A stretch of DNA of 46,174 nt, taken from the NCBI GenBank assembly GCA_017744935.1, contig JAGIAI010000040.1, positions 1-46,174 on the forward strand, given 5' to 3'. The position numbers were made by a program, and so were the translations under genes. The notes beneath the pieces are model-generated. The model was not told the DNA's origin. It did not search any database and saw only the letters and a list, made by a program, of their open reading frames with translations. Position 1 is the stretch's first letter, and every line of letters starts with the position of its first letter. This stretch comes from Variovorax sp. (GTDB taxonomy: Bacteria; Pseudomonadota; Gammaproteobacteria; Burkholderiales; Burkholderiaceae_C). This document shows, one piece after another, positions 31,468-40,254 of the stretch.

Positions 31468-31914
31468 TCAGAGAAACGCAGACAGTTCCTGCGCAGCGGC
31501 CTTGAGCAGCTCGAACTCCTCATCGTCGAGGTGAATCGCCTCGGTGTCGAAGTGCGAAAGCGTGCCCCAGAGATCTCCTTCCGGCGTGACCACCGGAACG
31601 CTGTGGTACGACACCACGACGCCACGGTAGGGATGCCCGAGCAGCCTCTCATCCACTGCAGAGTTGTCGGTGCGGAACGAACCGTCGCGCAACGCGAAGC
31701 GGCAGAAGCTCACTTCGAATGGAACCGCGAGCAGATAAGCGGGACGCGCAGCACTCTTCTTGTCGAAGAGGAATTCGTTGCGCAGCAGCGCACCCTCGAA
31801 CCGATAGATCGCACTGAACCGATGCGGCACGCCTGAGTTGAGCCACGCGAGTGCTTCTTCGACGCCCGAACTGCGCGCCACATCCAGAAAGGCCTCGACG
31901 CTGCGTAAGTTCAT
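31468..31914 (-). CDS. GAF-domain protein
   Basis: 148 residues, a single GAF fold: RFSAIYRFEGALLRNEFLFD in the first half, VPFEVSFCRFALRDG in the middle and GVVVSYHSVPVVTPEGDLWGTLSHFD at the end. The conserved cysteine and C-terminal GTLSHFD recall small free-standing GAF proteins that sense a ligand or redox state. No output domain is attached. It lies 64 bp downstream of the flavodoxin-fold gene on the same strand and could be its partner. Confidence 0.8.
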   Translation of the reverse strand: MNLRSVEAFLDVARSSGVEEALAWLNSGVPHRFSAIYRFEGALLRNEFLFDKKSAARPAYLLAVPFEVSFCRFALRDGSFRTDNSAVDERLLGHPYRGVVVSYHSVPVVTPEGDLWGTLSHFDTEAIHLDDEEFELLKAAAQELSAFL

Positions 31915-31978
31915 GCGAACAGTCTACGCCGGCCTGGTGACACAAAGATGGCGCACACACCATCTGAAGCAATTCACC

Positions 31979-33049
31979 TCACTTGGGCCGGGGTTGCTTC
32001 AGCTTCTGGTCCGGCGTCTCGAGCTTGCCGGCGCGCAGCAGCGCGACCGAATCGGCGACCGCGTGCGCAACGTTGCGTACTTCCTTCTGCATATCACTGT
32101 CCGCGTCCAGCGCCTCATGGCTGGTCGCGTAGGGCGCGTAGTAGCCCACATACCGGTCCAGCCTCGCCCGCGCGCCGGCATCGACCAACCCCATCCAATC
32201 CAGCCAGTCGCTCAGATTGCGGCGCAAGTCTTCCACGCCGGCCACGTCGCCATGCACCACGAGCCCGTACACGCGACCAGCCAGATGCTTCGGATAGTCC
32301 CATCCCTTCATCTCGATCGACTTGGCTTCTTCGGGATGCTTGCCATGGGTGGTGGTCGGATCGGGATTGCCGCCGTCCGCGCAGACCAGCCGGTCCATCA
32401 TCAACTTCAGCGGGCTCGTCGCCTGGTACCAATGGGTGGGCGTGAAGATGATGATGCCGTGCGCGGCAACCCATCGCTCATAGATCTCGTTCATCCAGTC
32501 CCCCGTCTGGTTCAGCGAGTGGTTGGGATAGCAGCTGCACGGCCAGTGGCACAGCGGCATCGCGGTAGAGACACAGCCTTTGCAGGGGTGGATCCGGCGG
32601 GCGTAGTCGGAGGTGAGTTGGCTCAGGTCCAGCACATCGCATTCGAGGCCGGGCACTTCGAACTCTGACTTCGCGAGCTGCAGCATGCGCCATGTCTTTG
32701 ACATCTCGCCGGGACAGGTCCCGTCGTTGCGCGGCGACGCATTGATGAGCAGCACGCGCGACGGGGTCGCCGAGTCGCTCCACGCATCCTGCGCCTTGCG
32801 CAGGCGCGCCCTCGTTTCGAGCCACTCGACCGACAACTCGTACTCGGGGTCCGCGAAGCCTTCGCCAGCCTTGCGGGTCACCGGGGCCTTTCGGCCTTCC
32901 TTGTAGGCCTTCCAGGCAATGTCTTCCAGCCGCTCGAGCGCCTCGCGCTCCGGTGCAAAGGCCGGATCGAAGAACGGCAGCATGAAGCGCGCGTGAAACG
33001 CCTCGCGCGACATCGGTTCGGACGCTTGCCCCTTTCGAACGCTGGTCAT
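31979..33049 (-). CDS. Flavodoxin-fold NAD(P)H-dependent oxidoreductase with cysteine cluster
   Basis: 356 residues. About 95 residues of charged N-terminal extension precede a flavodoxin-like FMN domain: RVLLINASPRNDGTCPGEMSKT binds the FMN phosphate, and GIIIFTPTHWYQATSPLKLMMDRL is the second flavin loop. Between them lie five cysteines at 156, 159, 167, 171 and 173, a spacing that could hold a metal or Fe-S cluster as in iron-sulfur flavoproteins. It may reduce quinones, metals or electrophiles; the substrate is unknown. It is divergent to the 72-residue hypothetical gene. Confidence 0.82.
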   Translation of the reverse strand: MTSVRKGQASEPMSREAFHARFMLPFFDPAFAPEREALERLEDIAWKAYKEGRKAPVTRKAGEGFADPEYELSVEWLETRARLRKAQDAWSDSATPSRVLLINASPRNDGTCPGEMSKTWRMLQLAKSEFEVPGLECDVLDLSQLTSDYARRIHPCKGCVSTAMPLCHWPCSCYPNHSLNQTGDWMNEIYERWVAAHGIIIFTPTHWYQATSPLKLMMDRLVCADGGNPDPTTTHGKHPEEAKSIEMKGWDYPKHLAGRVYGLVVHGDVAGVEDLRRNLSDWLDWMGLVDAGARARLDRYVGYYAPYATSHEALDADSDMQKEVRNVAHAVADSVALLRAGKLETPDQKLKQPRPK

Positions 33050-33230
33050 GGCGCCAAGCTAGTCCGTCTTCCACACCGCGCGCAGGCCACAAGTCACGGT
33101 TCGGCGTAGGCCAACACCCCAAGCCGCCGCGAAGACAGGCGCAGGAATTCGCCGACAGCCACTGAAGCCATTGACCCGCTGTGAAGGCGCGCGGGCGTGC
33201 AACGCTCGGGGCTTTGCGATGGAGATCACG

Positions 33231-33449
33231 ATGAAGACGATGACCCGCCCGCCTCCGCTGGACCCTTATGAAATCAACGAAGAGCCGGAACTTGCCTTCG
33301 AGGAGTCCGTGCCGCTGGACGGTCCCGACCCTGAAGGCGAACGAATGATGGACGAGCTCGGCCGCGAGAGGCGGCGCAGGAAAGCCGAGCAGGATCCGCC
33401 CCAGAAGTCTGAGGCCGAGCCCATGCCCGAGCAGTTCCCCGCAAGCTGA
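33231..33449 (+). CDS. Small acidic hypothetical protein
   Basis: 72 residues from the ATG at 33231, chosen because GGAGATCACG lies just before it (an in-frame ATG at 33219 is possible). Strongly acidic, proline-rich, probably disordered: YEINEEPELAFEESVPLDGPD followed by an Arg/Lys-rich helix. No family recognised. It is convergent with the NAD synthetase gene. Confidence 0.6.
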   Translation: MKTMTRPPPLDPYEINEEPELAFEESVPLDGPDPEGERMMDELGRERRRRKAEQDPPQKSEAEPMPEQFPAS

Positions 33450-33470
33450 ACGCGAACTTCGCGCGGCCTC

Positions 33471-35564
33471 TCAACCCTTCGCGGAAGGCGCTTCGGCCGG
33501 TATGCCTTCCAGATCGGCCATCCATACCGCGGCTTCCGAATCGCTCGGCGCACGCCAGTCGCCTCGGGGTGACAGCGACCCACCGGACCCGACTTTCGGC
33601 GAATTCGGCACGCAGGTGCGCTTGAACTGGCTGGTCTTGAAGAAGCGATAGAGAAAGGTGCCCAGATGGCGCCGGATCTCGGCAAGCCCGTACTCGTTGC
33701 GCTGCGTCTGCAACTCGTCGGGCCATGCGCCGAGCGTGCGGTCGTGCCATGCCTGGTAGGCCAGATAGGCGACCTTCGTCGGCCGGAAGCCGAAGCGCAG
33801 CGTGTAGTAGAGATGGAAGTCCTGCAGCTCGTAGGGGCCGATGGTGTCTTCGGTACGCTGGCCCGGCTGTGCCTGCGCTTCCGAGCCGACTCCGGCGGTC
33901 GCAGGCACCAGTTCGGGGCTGACTTCGGTGTCGACGATGGCTTCGAGCACGCGGCTGCCTTCCTTGCCGATCTCGTTCTTCTCGGCCACCCACCGCACCA
34001 GATGCTTGATGAGCGTCTTCGGCACGCTCGCATTCACGTTGTAGTGCGACATGTGGTCGCCCACGCCATAGGTACACCAGCCAAGCGCCAGTTCGCTGAG
34101 ATCGCCGGTGCCCACCACGATGCCGCCATGATGGTTCGCGAGCCGGAAGAGGTGGCTGGTCCGTTCGCCCGCCTGCACGTTCTCGAAGGTGATGTCGTAT
34201 TGCGGCACGCCGTCCTTGAAGGGGTGGCCGAGGTCGACCAGCATTTGCGTGCAGCTCGGGCGAATGTCGATCTCCTGCGCGGTACAGCCGACCGCGCGCA
34301 TCAGCGCGTGCGCCTGCCCGAGCGTGCGGTCGCTGGTTGCGAAGCCGGGCATCGTGTAGCCAAGGATGTTCGACCGCTGGATGCCGAGACGGTCCACTGC
34401 CTTCGCGCAGACCAGCAGCGCATGGGTCGAATCCAGCCCGCCCGAGACGCCGATGACGAGCTTCTTGATGCCTGCGGCCTCCATGCGCTGCACCAGCGAC
34501 TGCACCTGGATGTTGAACACCTCGTGGCAACGCTCGTCGCGATGCGCCGCGTCTGCCGGCACATATGGAAAGCGCTCGACCTTGCGCAGCAATTCGCGCG
34601 ATGCAGGCCGAGGGATCGCCAGGTCGAAATCCACCGTTCGCCATGCCTGAAGCACCGCGCGATGCTTCTGCGCCGACACGCCGAAGGAGTTCTGCCGCAT
34701 GCGCTCGCGTGCGAGGTGCTCGAGGTCCACATCGGCGCAGATCATGTGCGAACTGTTGCTGAAGCGCTCGCTCTCGGCCAGCATCTCGCCGCTTTCGTAG
34801 ATCAGCGCCTGCCCGTCCCATGCGAGATCGGTGGTCGATTCGCCGATGCCCGCCGAAGAATAGAGATACGCCGCGAGGCAGCGAGCCGAATGAAGGCTCA
34901 CGAGCTGATGCCGGTAGGCCGACTTGCCGATTGTGATGTTCGATGCGGAGAGGTTGACCAGCACCGTCGCGCCGGCAAGCGCCGCGTGGCTCGACGGTGG
35001 GATCGGCACCCATACGTCCTCGCAGATCTCGACGTGCAGTTTCAGCAGGGGCAGCTGGCGCGCACGCAGCATCAGGTCGGTGCCGAAAGGCACGCGCTCT
35101 CCGAACAGCTGGATCTCGGTCGCGAGTGCGGAGTCAGCAGCCGCGAACTGGCGCGCCTCGTAGAACTCGCCGTAGTTCGGCAGGTAGGTCTTCGGGAACA
35201 CCCCGAGCACGCGGCCTCCCGCCACCGCCGCCGCGCAGTTGAAGAGCCGGTGATCGACGCGCAGCGGCAGCCCCACCACCGCGACCGCATTCACCTCACG
35301 CGAGGCCTCGACGACCGTCTGCAAGGCAACCTCGCAGGCATCGAGCAGCGCGGCCTGGTGGAACAGATCGTCACAGGTGTAAGCCGAGAGCCCCAGTTCG
35401 GGAAACGCCACCAGCACGGCGCCCTTGGCGGCGGCTTCGCGGTACATCCGCACGGTTTCGGCGGCGTTGAACACGGGATCGGCGACGCGATTGCGCGGCA
35501 CCGCAACAGCCACGCGGGCGAACCCATGGCGGTACGGGTTGTGGAAATCGAGCGGAGTCGTCAT
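33471..35564 (-). CDS. nadE: Glutamine-dependent NAD+ synthetase
   Basis: 697 residues, the long two-domain form. The N-terminal nitrilase-type glutaminase has the Glu-Lys-Cys triad: E56 (FPELGLS), K125 (FPKTYLPNYGEFYE) and C181 (EICEDVWVP). The C-terminal synthetase has the pyrophosphate loop SGGLDST (374-380) and the deamido-NAD site around the GDLSELALGWCTYG segment. It makes NAD+ from deamido-NAD+ and ATP using ammonia tunnelled from glutamine. The start at 35564 is the first residue of the nitrilase core; a longer reading frame overlaps the DksA-type gene region. Confidence 0.96.
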   Translation of the reverse strand: MTTPLDFHNPYRHGFARVAVAVPRNRVADPVFNAAETVRMYREAAAKGAVLVAFPELGLSAYTCDDLFHQAALLDACEVALQTVVEASREVNAVAVVGLPLRVDHRLFNCAAAVAGGRVLGVFPKTYLPNYGEFYEARQFAAADSALATEIQLFGERVPFGTDLMLRARQLPLLKLHVEICEDVWVPIPPSSHAALAGATVLVNLSASNITIGKSAYRHQLVSLHSARCLAAYLYSSAGIGESTTDLAWDGQALIYESGEMLAESERFSNSSHMICADVDLEHLARERMRQNSFGVSAQKHRAVLQAWRTVDFDLAIPRPASRELLRKVERFPYVPADAAHRDERCHEVFNIQVQSLVQRMEAAGIKKLVIGVSGGLDSTHALLVCAKAVDRLGIQRSNILGYTMPGFATSDRTLGQAHALMRAVGCTAQEIDIRPSCTQMLVDLGHPFKDGVPQYDITFENVQAGERTSHLFRLANHHGGIVVGTGDLSELALGWCTYGVGDHMSHYNVNASVPKTLIKHLVRWVAEKNEIGKEGSRVLEAIVDTEVSPELVPATAGVGSEAQAQPGQRTEDTIGPYELQDFHLYYTLRFGFRPTKVAYLAYQAWHDRTLGAWPDELQTQRNEYGLAEIRRHLGTFLYRFFKTSQFKRTCVPNSPKVGSGGSLSPRGDWRAPSDSEAAVWMADLEGIPAEAPSAKG

Positions 35565-35709
35565 GGACCGGATTTTGCAGGCACGCGCCGAAACAGGCGG
35601 AATCCGGGAATTTCTGTCGGCATGGACTGACCCGCGCACGGGAACGGCTCCGAAGGTGGCACTCATGAGCTTCGGGCCTGATGACGTACTGGAACTCAAG
35701 GAGAGCTGC

Positions 35710-36087
35710 ATGACCGGGCTCAGCGAAAAGCAATTGGCTTCGTTGCGAAAGAAGCTCGACCGGCGAGAGGCCGAGCTCTCGGCCGAACTCGCGTCCATCA
35801 ACAACGAGGCGATGGAGGAATCGGCGCACCTGCCCCCCTTGGAGGCCGGCGACACCCTCGACCAAGCCGAGGCGCGGACCCACGAGACCATCCGCGACGG
35901 CGAGGCGCTGCGCGATGCGCTGGAACTTCGCCGGATCGCCGATGCCAGGGCGCGCATGCGTAACGGGAGTTACGGCCGGTGTATCGACTGCGGTACGCAG
36001 ATTCCGCGAGAGAGACTAGAGGTGCAGCCCTCCAGCGAGCGCTGCGTGCCCTGCCAGCGGCTTTACGAGGCGCATCACTCGGCCTGA
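35710..36087 (+). CDS. DksA/TraR-family C4 zinc-finger protein
   Basis: 125 residues from the ATG at 35710, which has AAGGAG just upstream. The coiled-coil hairpin (about 5-80) carries D48-T-L-D51-Q-A, matching the D-x2-D-x-A tip of DksA that enters the RNA-polymerase channel. The zinc finger is complete: C91, C94, C112, C115. Shorter than E. coli DksA (151), like secondary DksA paralogues. Likely tunes transcription with or without ppGpp. It lies 45 bp before the phosphatase gene and may share a transcript. Confidence 0.87.
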   Translation: MTGLSEKQLASLRKKLDRREAELSAELASINNEAMEESAHLPPLEAGDTLDQAEARTHETIRDGEALRDALELRRIADARARMRNGSYGRCIDCGTQIPRERLEVQPSSERCVPCQRLYEAHHSA

Positions 36088-36132
36088 AACGCGTGAGCCA
36101 CCACGGGGCACCAATGGAAATTGAGTTTTTGA

Positions 36133-36663
36133 ATGAGTCTCTGGCACCCGAACCTCAGCTGGATCACGGACCAGCTCGCCGTCGGCGGAAGCTTTCCGCT
36201 CGAACGCGCGGATGCGCTCGCGCACGACCACCGCATCGCAGCTGTGGTTGACTTGCGCGGCGAAGCAGTGCCCGACGCGGTCGTCATGCGCCGCCACGGC
36301 ATCTCGCTGTTGCATCTTCCGACCGAGGACATGTGCGCGCTTGAAACGCCCGACCTCGAATACGGCATCCGTTTCGCCAATGAATTCCTCGATGCGAACA
36401 AGCGCGTGCTCATCCATTGCGAGTACGGCATCGGGCGTTCGGCCACACTGGCCCTGTGCGTGCTCGTGCACCGCGGCATGCCCCCGCTCGAGGCGCTCTC
36501 GCTGCTGAAGAAGCAGCGCCCGCAGGTGGCGCCATCGCCGCCGCAGTTCGAGTGCTGGCGCGCGTGGCTGGACAGCTATCGATTCACGCGCGACGTCGAC
36601 TGGAAGCTGCCCAGCTTCGACGAATTCACCGAGGTCGCCTACGTCCGTCCGCGGCGGCGCTGA
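36133..36663 (+). CDS. Dual-specificity protein phosphatase
   Basis: 176 residues with the cysteine phosphatase loop H-C-E-Y-G-I-G-R-S: nucleophile C96 and R102 in C-x5-R, and a plausible general acid at D66 (PTEDM). The N-terminal ITDQLAVGGSFPLERADAL is typical of tyrosine/dual-specificity phosphatases of the cyclin-phosphatase/Siw14-like group. The substrate could be a phosphoprotein or inositol phosphate. The ribosome site is weak (GGAAATTGAG). Confidence 0.85.
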   Translation: MSLWHPNLSWITDQLAVGGSFPLERADALAHDHRIAAVVDLRGEAVPDAVVMRRHGISLLHLPTEDMCALETPDLEYGIRFANEFLDANKRVLIHCEYGIGRSATLALCVLVHRGMPPLEALSLLKKQRPQVAPSPPQFECWRAWLDSYRFTRDVDWKLPSFDEFTEVAYVRPRRR

Positions 36664-36733
36664 GCCGCGCTGCCCCGCGCCAGTGGAAAATGCGGCCCTG
36701 GCATGCGCGGCATGCCCGATGCGGGGAACCAAC

Positions 36734-37537
36734 ATGATCCACAGCGACCACGTGCTCCAGGCCCAACGCAGGCTGCGCGGCAGCCTGCTCGATGACCGCT
36801 GCACGTTGCCTTGGCGGCCCGCTCGGGAGTTCGCGGCGCAGATGCTCCTGTACGTCGAAGACCCGCTCCAGTGCTGGCGCATCGGTGTGGAATGCCTGCG
36901 CGAGCTGCTCGACGCCGACCGCGTCGACGGCGGCTTCGCGGAGCCTGGGCAGGCGCTCTATGCGCCGCTGGCCGAATCGCTGCGGCCCGGCCGTGGGGTG
37001 CCTTCGGTGGTCGGCGCGGCAATGGACGCACGCGACCCGAGCCTGGCCGCCGTCTGGTCTTCCCACGACATGGTGATGTTCGGCGACGTCGCGAACGATG
37101 CCCGCTTCGGGCCCGCGATGCGCACGCAGCTCTCGTCGATCGGCACCGGCGCCAAGCTCGCGATCTCGCTGCACGACGGCAACCGGCCTCTGGGACTGCT
37201 GTGCGCGGACTGGATCGAGCCCCGCTCCGGCTGGCAATCCGAAGCCTGCCTGCATCTGCCGCTGCTTGCGCGCTCGGTGCTCACGCCGGTGCTGACGGCG
37301 GCGCGTTCACTCGGTGAAACGGACAGCGAACCGCCACCGGCCATCGCCGGGCTCACACCCGCAGAGCTCAAGGTCGCGCGCATGGCGGCCGCCGGCATGA
37401 GCTACAAGGAAATCGCGCGTGAACTGGGGCGTTCGTTTTCCACGGTCGACCACCAGTTGCGCAGCGCGCGCGACAAGCTGGGCGTGGCATCGACCGCGCG
37501 CCTCGCCAGCATGCTGGCGGCCCGCTTCAGCCACTGA
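36734..37537 (+). CDS. LuxR-family regulator with GAF-like sensor domain
   Basis: 267 residues from the ATG at 36734. A GAF-like region spans about 45-190 (TGAKLAISLHDGNRPLGLLCADW is the core strand pair), then LTPAELKVARMAAAGMSYKEIARELGRSFSTVDHQL (207-242) is a LuxR-type HTH. No receiver domain, so it senses a ligand directly. It lies 104 bp upstream of the aldehyde dehydrogenase gene on the same strand. The 18-bp palindrome between them, centred at about -42 from the predicted start, is its likely site (inference). Confidence 0.88.
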   Translation: MIHSDHVLQAQRRLRGSLLDDRCTLPWRPAREFAAQMLLYVEDPLQCWRIGVECLRELLDADRVDGGFAEPGQALYAPLAESLRPGRGVPSVVGAAMDARDPSLAAVWSSHDMVMFGDVANDARFGPAMRTQLSSIGTGAKLAISLHDGNRPLGLLCADWIEPRSGWQSEACLHLPLLARSVLTPVLTAARSLGETDSEPPPAIAGLTPAELKVARMAAAGMSYKEIARELGRSFSTVDHQLRSARDKLGVASTARLASMLAARFSH

Positions 37538-37559
37538 CGAGCGCCTCCGGGCGAACCCT

Positions 37560-37605
37560 ATCGCGAATCTTCGCGATGGAGTCGCGCGACCGCGCTCCCT
37601 AGACT
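37560..37605 (+). promoter_or_regulatory. Palindromic activator site and promoter for the aldehyde dehydrogenase gene
   Basis: ATCGCGAA-TC-TTCGCGAT (37560-37577) is a perfect palindrome with 8-bp arms. A -10-like TAGACT lies at 37600-37605, giving a predicted start near 37611 and placing the palindrome centre at about -42, the classic position for an activator touching RNA polymerase. The LuxR-type gene ends 22 bp upstream. The GTG start of the aldehyde dehydrogenase gene follows at 37642. Confidence 0.55.
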
Positions 37606-37641
37606 CCGCCGGCAATACAAGCCCAAGTCCGGAGACATCCC

Positions 37642-39072
37642 GTGAAGACCTTTGAGAACACCGTGAACGGCCGCCTTGTCGGCTCGGCCCGCACTTTCGC
37701 ATCGAAAAACCCTGCCACCGGCGAGACGCTCGGCCTCGTGCCTCACTCCACGCCCGAGCAGGTCGCGGAGGCGGTCGCCGCGGCGCGCGCCGCACAGCCC
37801 GGCTGGGCCTCACAACCCGACGCCGATCGCAAGGCTCTGCTGATGAAGGTCGCGGAGGCGATCAAGGCCAACAACGAATACCTCGCTGAATGGGTCACGC
37901 GCGAACAGGGCAAGCCGCTCGGCGGCGTTGGCCCCGACCAGGTCCCTGGCGCGCGCTTCGAGATCTGGGGCTGCGAAGTCTGGACGCAGGTGCCCGCGAG
38001 CCTGGAACTGCCGGTGGAAGTCGCCTTCGAGGACGACACTCGCCGCGACGAAGTGCATCGCAAGCCCTTCGGCGTGGTCGCCGCGATCGCGCCGTGGAAC
38101 TGGCCCCTGCTGATCGCCATCTGGCAGATCATCCCGTCGCTGCGCGCGGGCAATACGGTGGTGCTGAAGCCTTCCGAATACACCAGCATCGGCACGCTGG
38201 AGATGATCCGCATCATTGCCGAGGTGCTGCCGCCGGGCGTGCTCAACACGGTGAGCGGTGGCGGCGACGTCGGCGCGGCGCTGGTGGAAAACACGGACAT
38301 CGACAAGATCATGTTCACAGGCTCGACCGCGACCGGTGCGCGCATTGCCGCCACTGCAGCGCGCAACCTCGTGCCGACCACGATGGAACTCGGCGGCAAC
38401 GACGCGGCGATCGTGCTGCCGGACGCCGACCCGAAGGCGATCGCAATGGGCCTCTTCTGGGGCGCCTTCCTCAACATGGGCCAGACGTGTGCCGCCGCCA
38501 AGCGCCTCTACGTGCCCGACAACCTGCACGACGCCGTGGTTGCGGAACTCAAGGTGCTCGCCGAAGCGATGCCGATGGGCAACGGCATGGAACCCGGCGT
38601 CGCGATCGGGCCGATCCAGAACCGCATGCAGTTCGACAAGGTGGTGTCGCTCGTCGAGGACGCGAAGGCGCACGGCGCGACCATCGTGCGCGGCGGCAAG
38701 GAAACTGGCGGTGCCGGCAATTTCTATCCGGTCACGCTGGTCACCGGGATTGCCGACGGCAGCCGCCTGGTGGATGAAGAGCAGTTCGGCCCGGTGCTGC
38801 CGATCATTCGATACAGCGATGTGGAGTCCGCGATCGCGAGCGCGAACCGGCTGGACGTGGGACTCGGCGCGTCGGTGTGGTCGAGCGATATCGACAAGGC
38901 ACGCGCCGTCGCCTCGCGCATCCAGGCAGGCACCGTGTGGATCAACCAGCACGGCACGATCCACCCGATGGTGCCGTTCGGCGGCGTCAAGAGTTCGGGC
39001 TGGGGCGTTGAGTTCGGCATCGACGGGCTCAAGTCCGTCACCCAGCCGCAAGTCATCAGCCTGAAAAAGTAA
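37642..39072 (+). CDS. Aldehyde dehydrogenase
   Basis: 476 residues from a GTG start with CCGGAGAC upstream. Active-site residues are complete: N153 in PWNWPL, E249 in MELGGND and nucleophile C283 in NMGQTCAAAKR; the cofactor loop FTGST and the C-terminal MVPFGGVKSSGWGVE are present. It oxidises an aldehyde to the acid with NAD(P)+. Being two genes upstream of the amine oxidase, it probably removes the aldehyde that enzyme makes, the role of FeaB in aromatic-amine use (inference from context). Confidence 0.93.
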   Translation: MKTFENTVNGRLVGSARTFASKNPATGETLGLVPHSTPEQVAEAVAAARAAQPGWASQPDADRKALLMKVAEAIKANNEYLAEWVTREQGKPLGGVGPDQVPGARFEIWGCEVWTQVPASLELPVEVAFEDDTRRDEVHRKPFGVVAAIAPWNWPLLIAIWQIIPSLRAGNTVVLKPSEYTSIGTLEMIRIIAEVLPPGVLNTVSGGGDVGAALVENTDIDKIMFTGSTATGARIAATAARNLVPTTMELGGNDAAIVLPDADPKAIAMGLFWGAFLNMGQTCAAAKRLYVPDNLHDAVVAELKVLAEAMPMGNGMEPGVAIGPIQNRMQFDKVVSLVEDAKAHGATIVRGGKETGGAGNFYPVTLVTGIADGSRLVDEEQFGPVLPIIRYSDVESAIASANRLDVGLGASVWSSDIDKARAVASRIQAGTVWINQHGTIHPMVPFGGVKSSGWGVEFGIDGLKSVTQPQVISLKK

Positions 39073-39176
39073 CGCCCCCAGCGGCCCGGCAAAGCCGGTT
39101 CCGCGGGATTTCTGGGCTTGCGCGTACCGTTCAATAGAGGCACGCTTCTTGCGCGAACACGCCGAAGGTTCCGCCC

Positions 39177-40154
39177 ATGGAAGACGTTTGCTACACCACC
39201 CTCGATACCCGCGATGCGGATGAACATGCCGCGGGCCTGAGCGCCTGGGACCAGCGCTACGAACAGATCTCCGCCGGTCGCTTCGACGGGCATGTCGAAG
39301 ACCTTCGCGTCGGTCCGGTGCAGATCTTCGTGGAGACCGCGAGCCGCGCCGTGTTCCAGTGCGGCATGCCGCGCACGGGCTCGCACACGATCGGGCTCAT
39401 GCAGCCGAAGGAAGAAGGCGGTTGGTTCTGCGGTCATCGCCTGGATGACGAGAACATGATCTTGATCGCGTCGGATTCCGAATTCGACCTGACCGCCGGC
39501 GCCGGCATGGCCGTGACCGGCATCTCGATCGACACCTCGCACCTGGTCGCGCTGGCCGGGCAGCTTCGCGGCGGCGAGCATGCGGTGTTCCCGGCGCGCG
39601 GGCCGTGCGTACTCAGTACCTCCGATGCGGTGCAAGCCGGGCTGAGGAACCTCGTCGATACCGCGCTCTCGCTCGCGCGCCAGCAGCCCGCCATGCTCCA
39701 GCAGCCGGCGGCGCAGCGCATGCTGGCACTGTCGCTGTCGGAAGCCATGCTGGAGGGCATCGCCGGCGACCGGCGCGAAGCCAGTGTGCGGCCCAGCGCT
39801 GCCGCGCGGCGGCGCATCCTCAACGCCGCGCGCGACTACATGCGCGCGCATGCCGACGAGCCGATCAGCGTGCCCGACCTGTGCCAGGCGACCTGCGCGT
39901 CGCGGCGCGCGCTGCAATACGCATTCGAAGAGATCCTTCGCCTGAGCCCGGTGACCTACCTGCGCATGATGCGGCTCAACCACGTGCGCGGCGAACTGCT
40001 CGCGCACTGCGAAGACACCGTGGGCGACATCGCGGCACGCTGGGGCTTCTGGCACCTGTCGCGCTTCGCGGCCGACTACCGGCAGCACTTCGGCGAGCTG
40101 CCCTCGGCGACCCGCGCGCGCGGCGCCGCGCGGCTGGTGTCGCTCGCGCACTGA
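39177..40154 (+). CDS. AraC-family regulator (EutR/FeaR-like context)
   Basis: 325 residues. The N-terminal sensor (about 15-200) has QRYEQISAGRFDGHVEDLRVG, a pattern seen in EutR-like regulators. The C-terminal HTH (about 225-320) includes ISVPDLCQATCASRRALQYAFEE and DIAARWGFWHLSRFAADYRQHFGELP. In E. coli the AraC-type FeaR activates the amine oxidase and aldehyde dehydrogenase genes; this gene sits exactly between the two counterparts. A likely target is the 40155-40254 promoter region, which has TTGCCAAATCGGGATAAC upstream of a TACGCT hexamer. Confidence 0.9.
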   Translation: MEDVCYTTLDTRDADEHAAGLSAWDQRYEQISAGRFDGHVEDLRVGPVQIFVETASRAVFQCGMPRTGSHTIGLMQPKEEGGWFCGHRLDDENMILIASDSEFDLTAGAGMAVTGISIDTSHLVALAGQLRGGEHAVFPARGPCVLSTSDAVQAGLRNLVDTALSLARQQPAMLQQPAAQRMLALSLSEAMLEGIAGDRREASVRPSAAARRRILNAARDYMRAHADEPISVPDLCQATCASRRALQYAFEEILRLSPVTYLRMMRLNHVRGELLAHCEDTVGDIAARWGFWHLSRFAADYRQHFGELPSATRARGAARLVSLAH

Positions 40155-40254
40155 CCCTCTCGCCTCCCGCAGTCTTGCCAAATCGGGATAACGGCCCTGC
40201 GGCCGGCACTCGTACGCTCCGTCGAAACCACTCCTACAGCGACGCAGTACGACG

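Noticed and set aside
33666..35630. 654-codon open frame antisense to NAD synthetase
   Set aside because: A shadow of nadE; no family features and no ribosome site.
39086..39098. CCGGC-AAA-GCCGG hairpin after the aldehyde dehydrogenase
   Set aside because: Only a 5-bp stem and two T residues; too weak to call a terminator.
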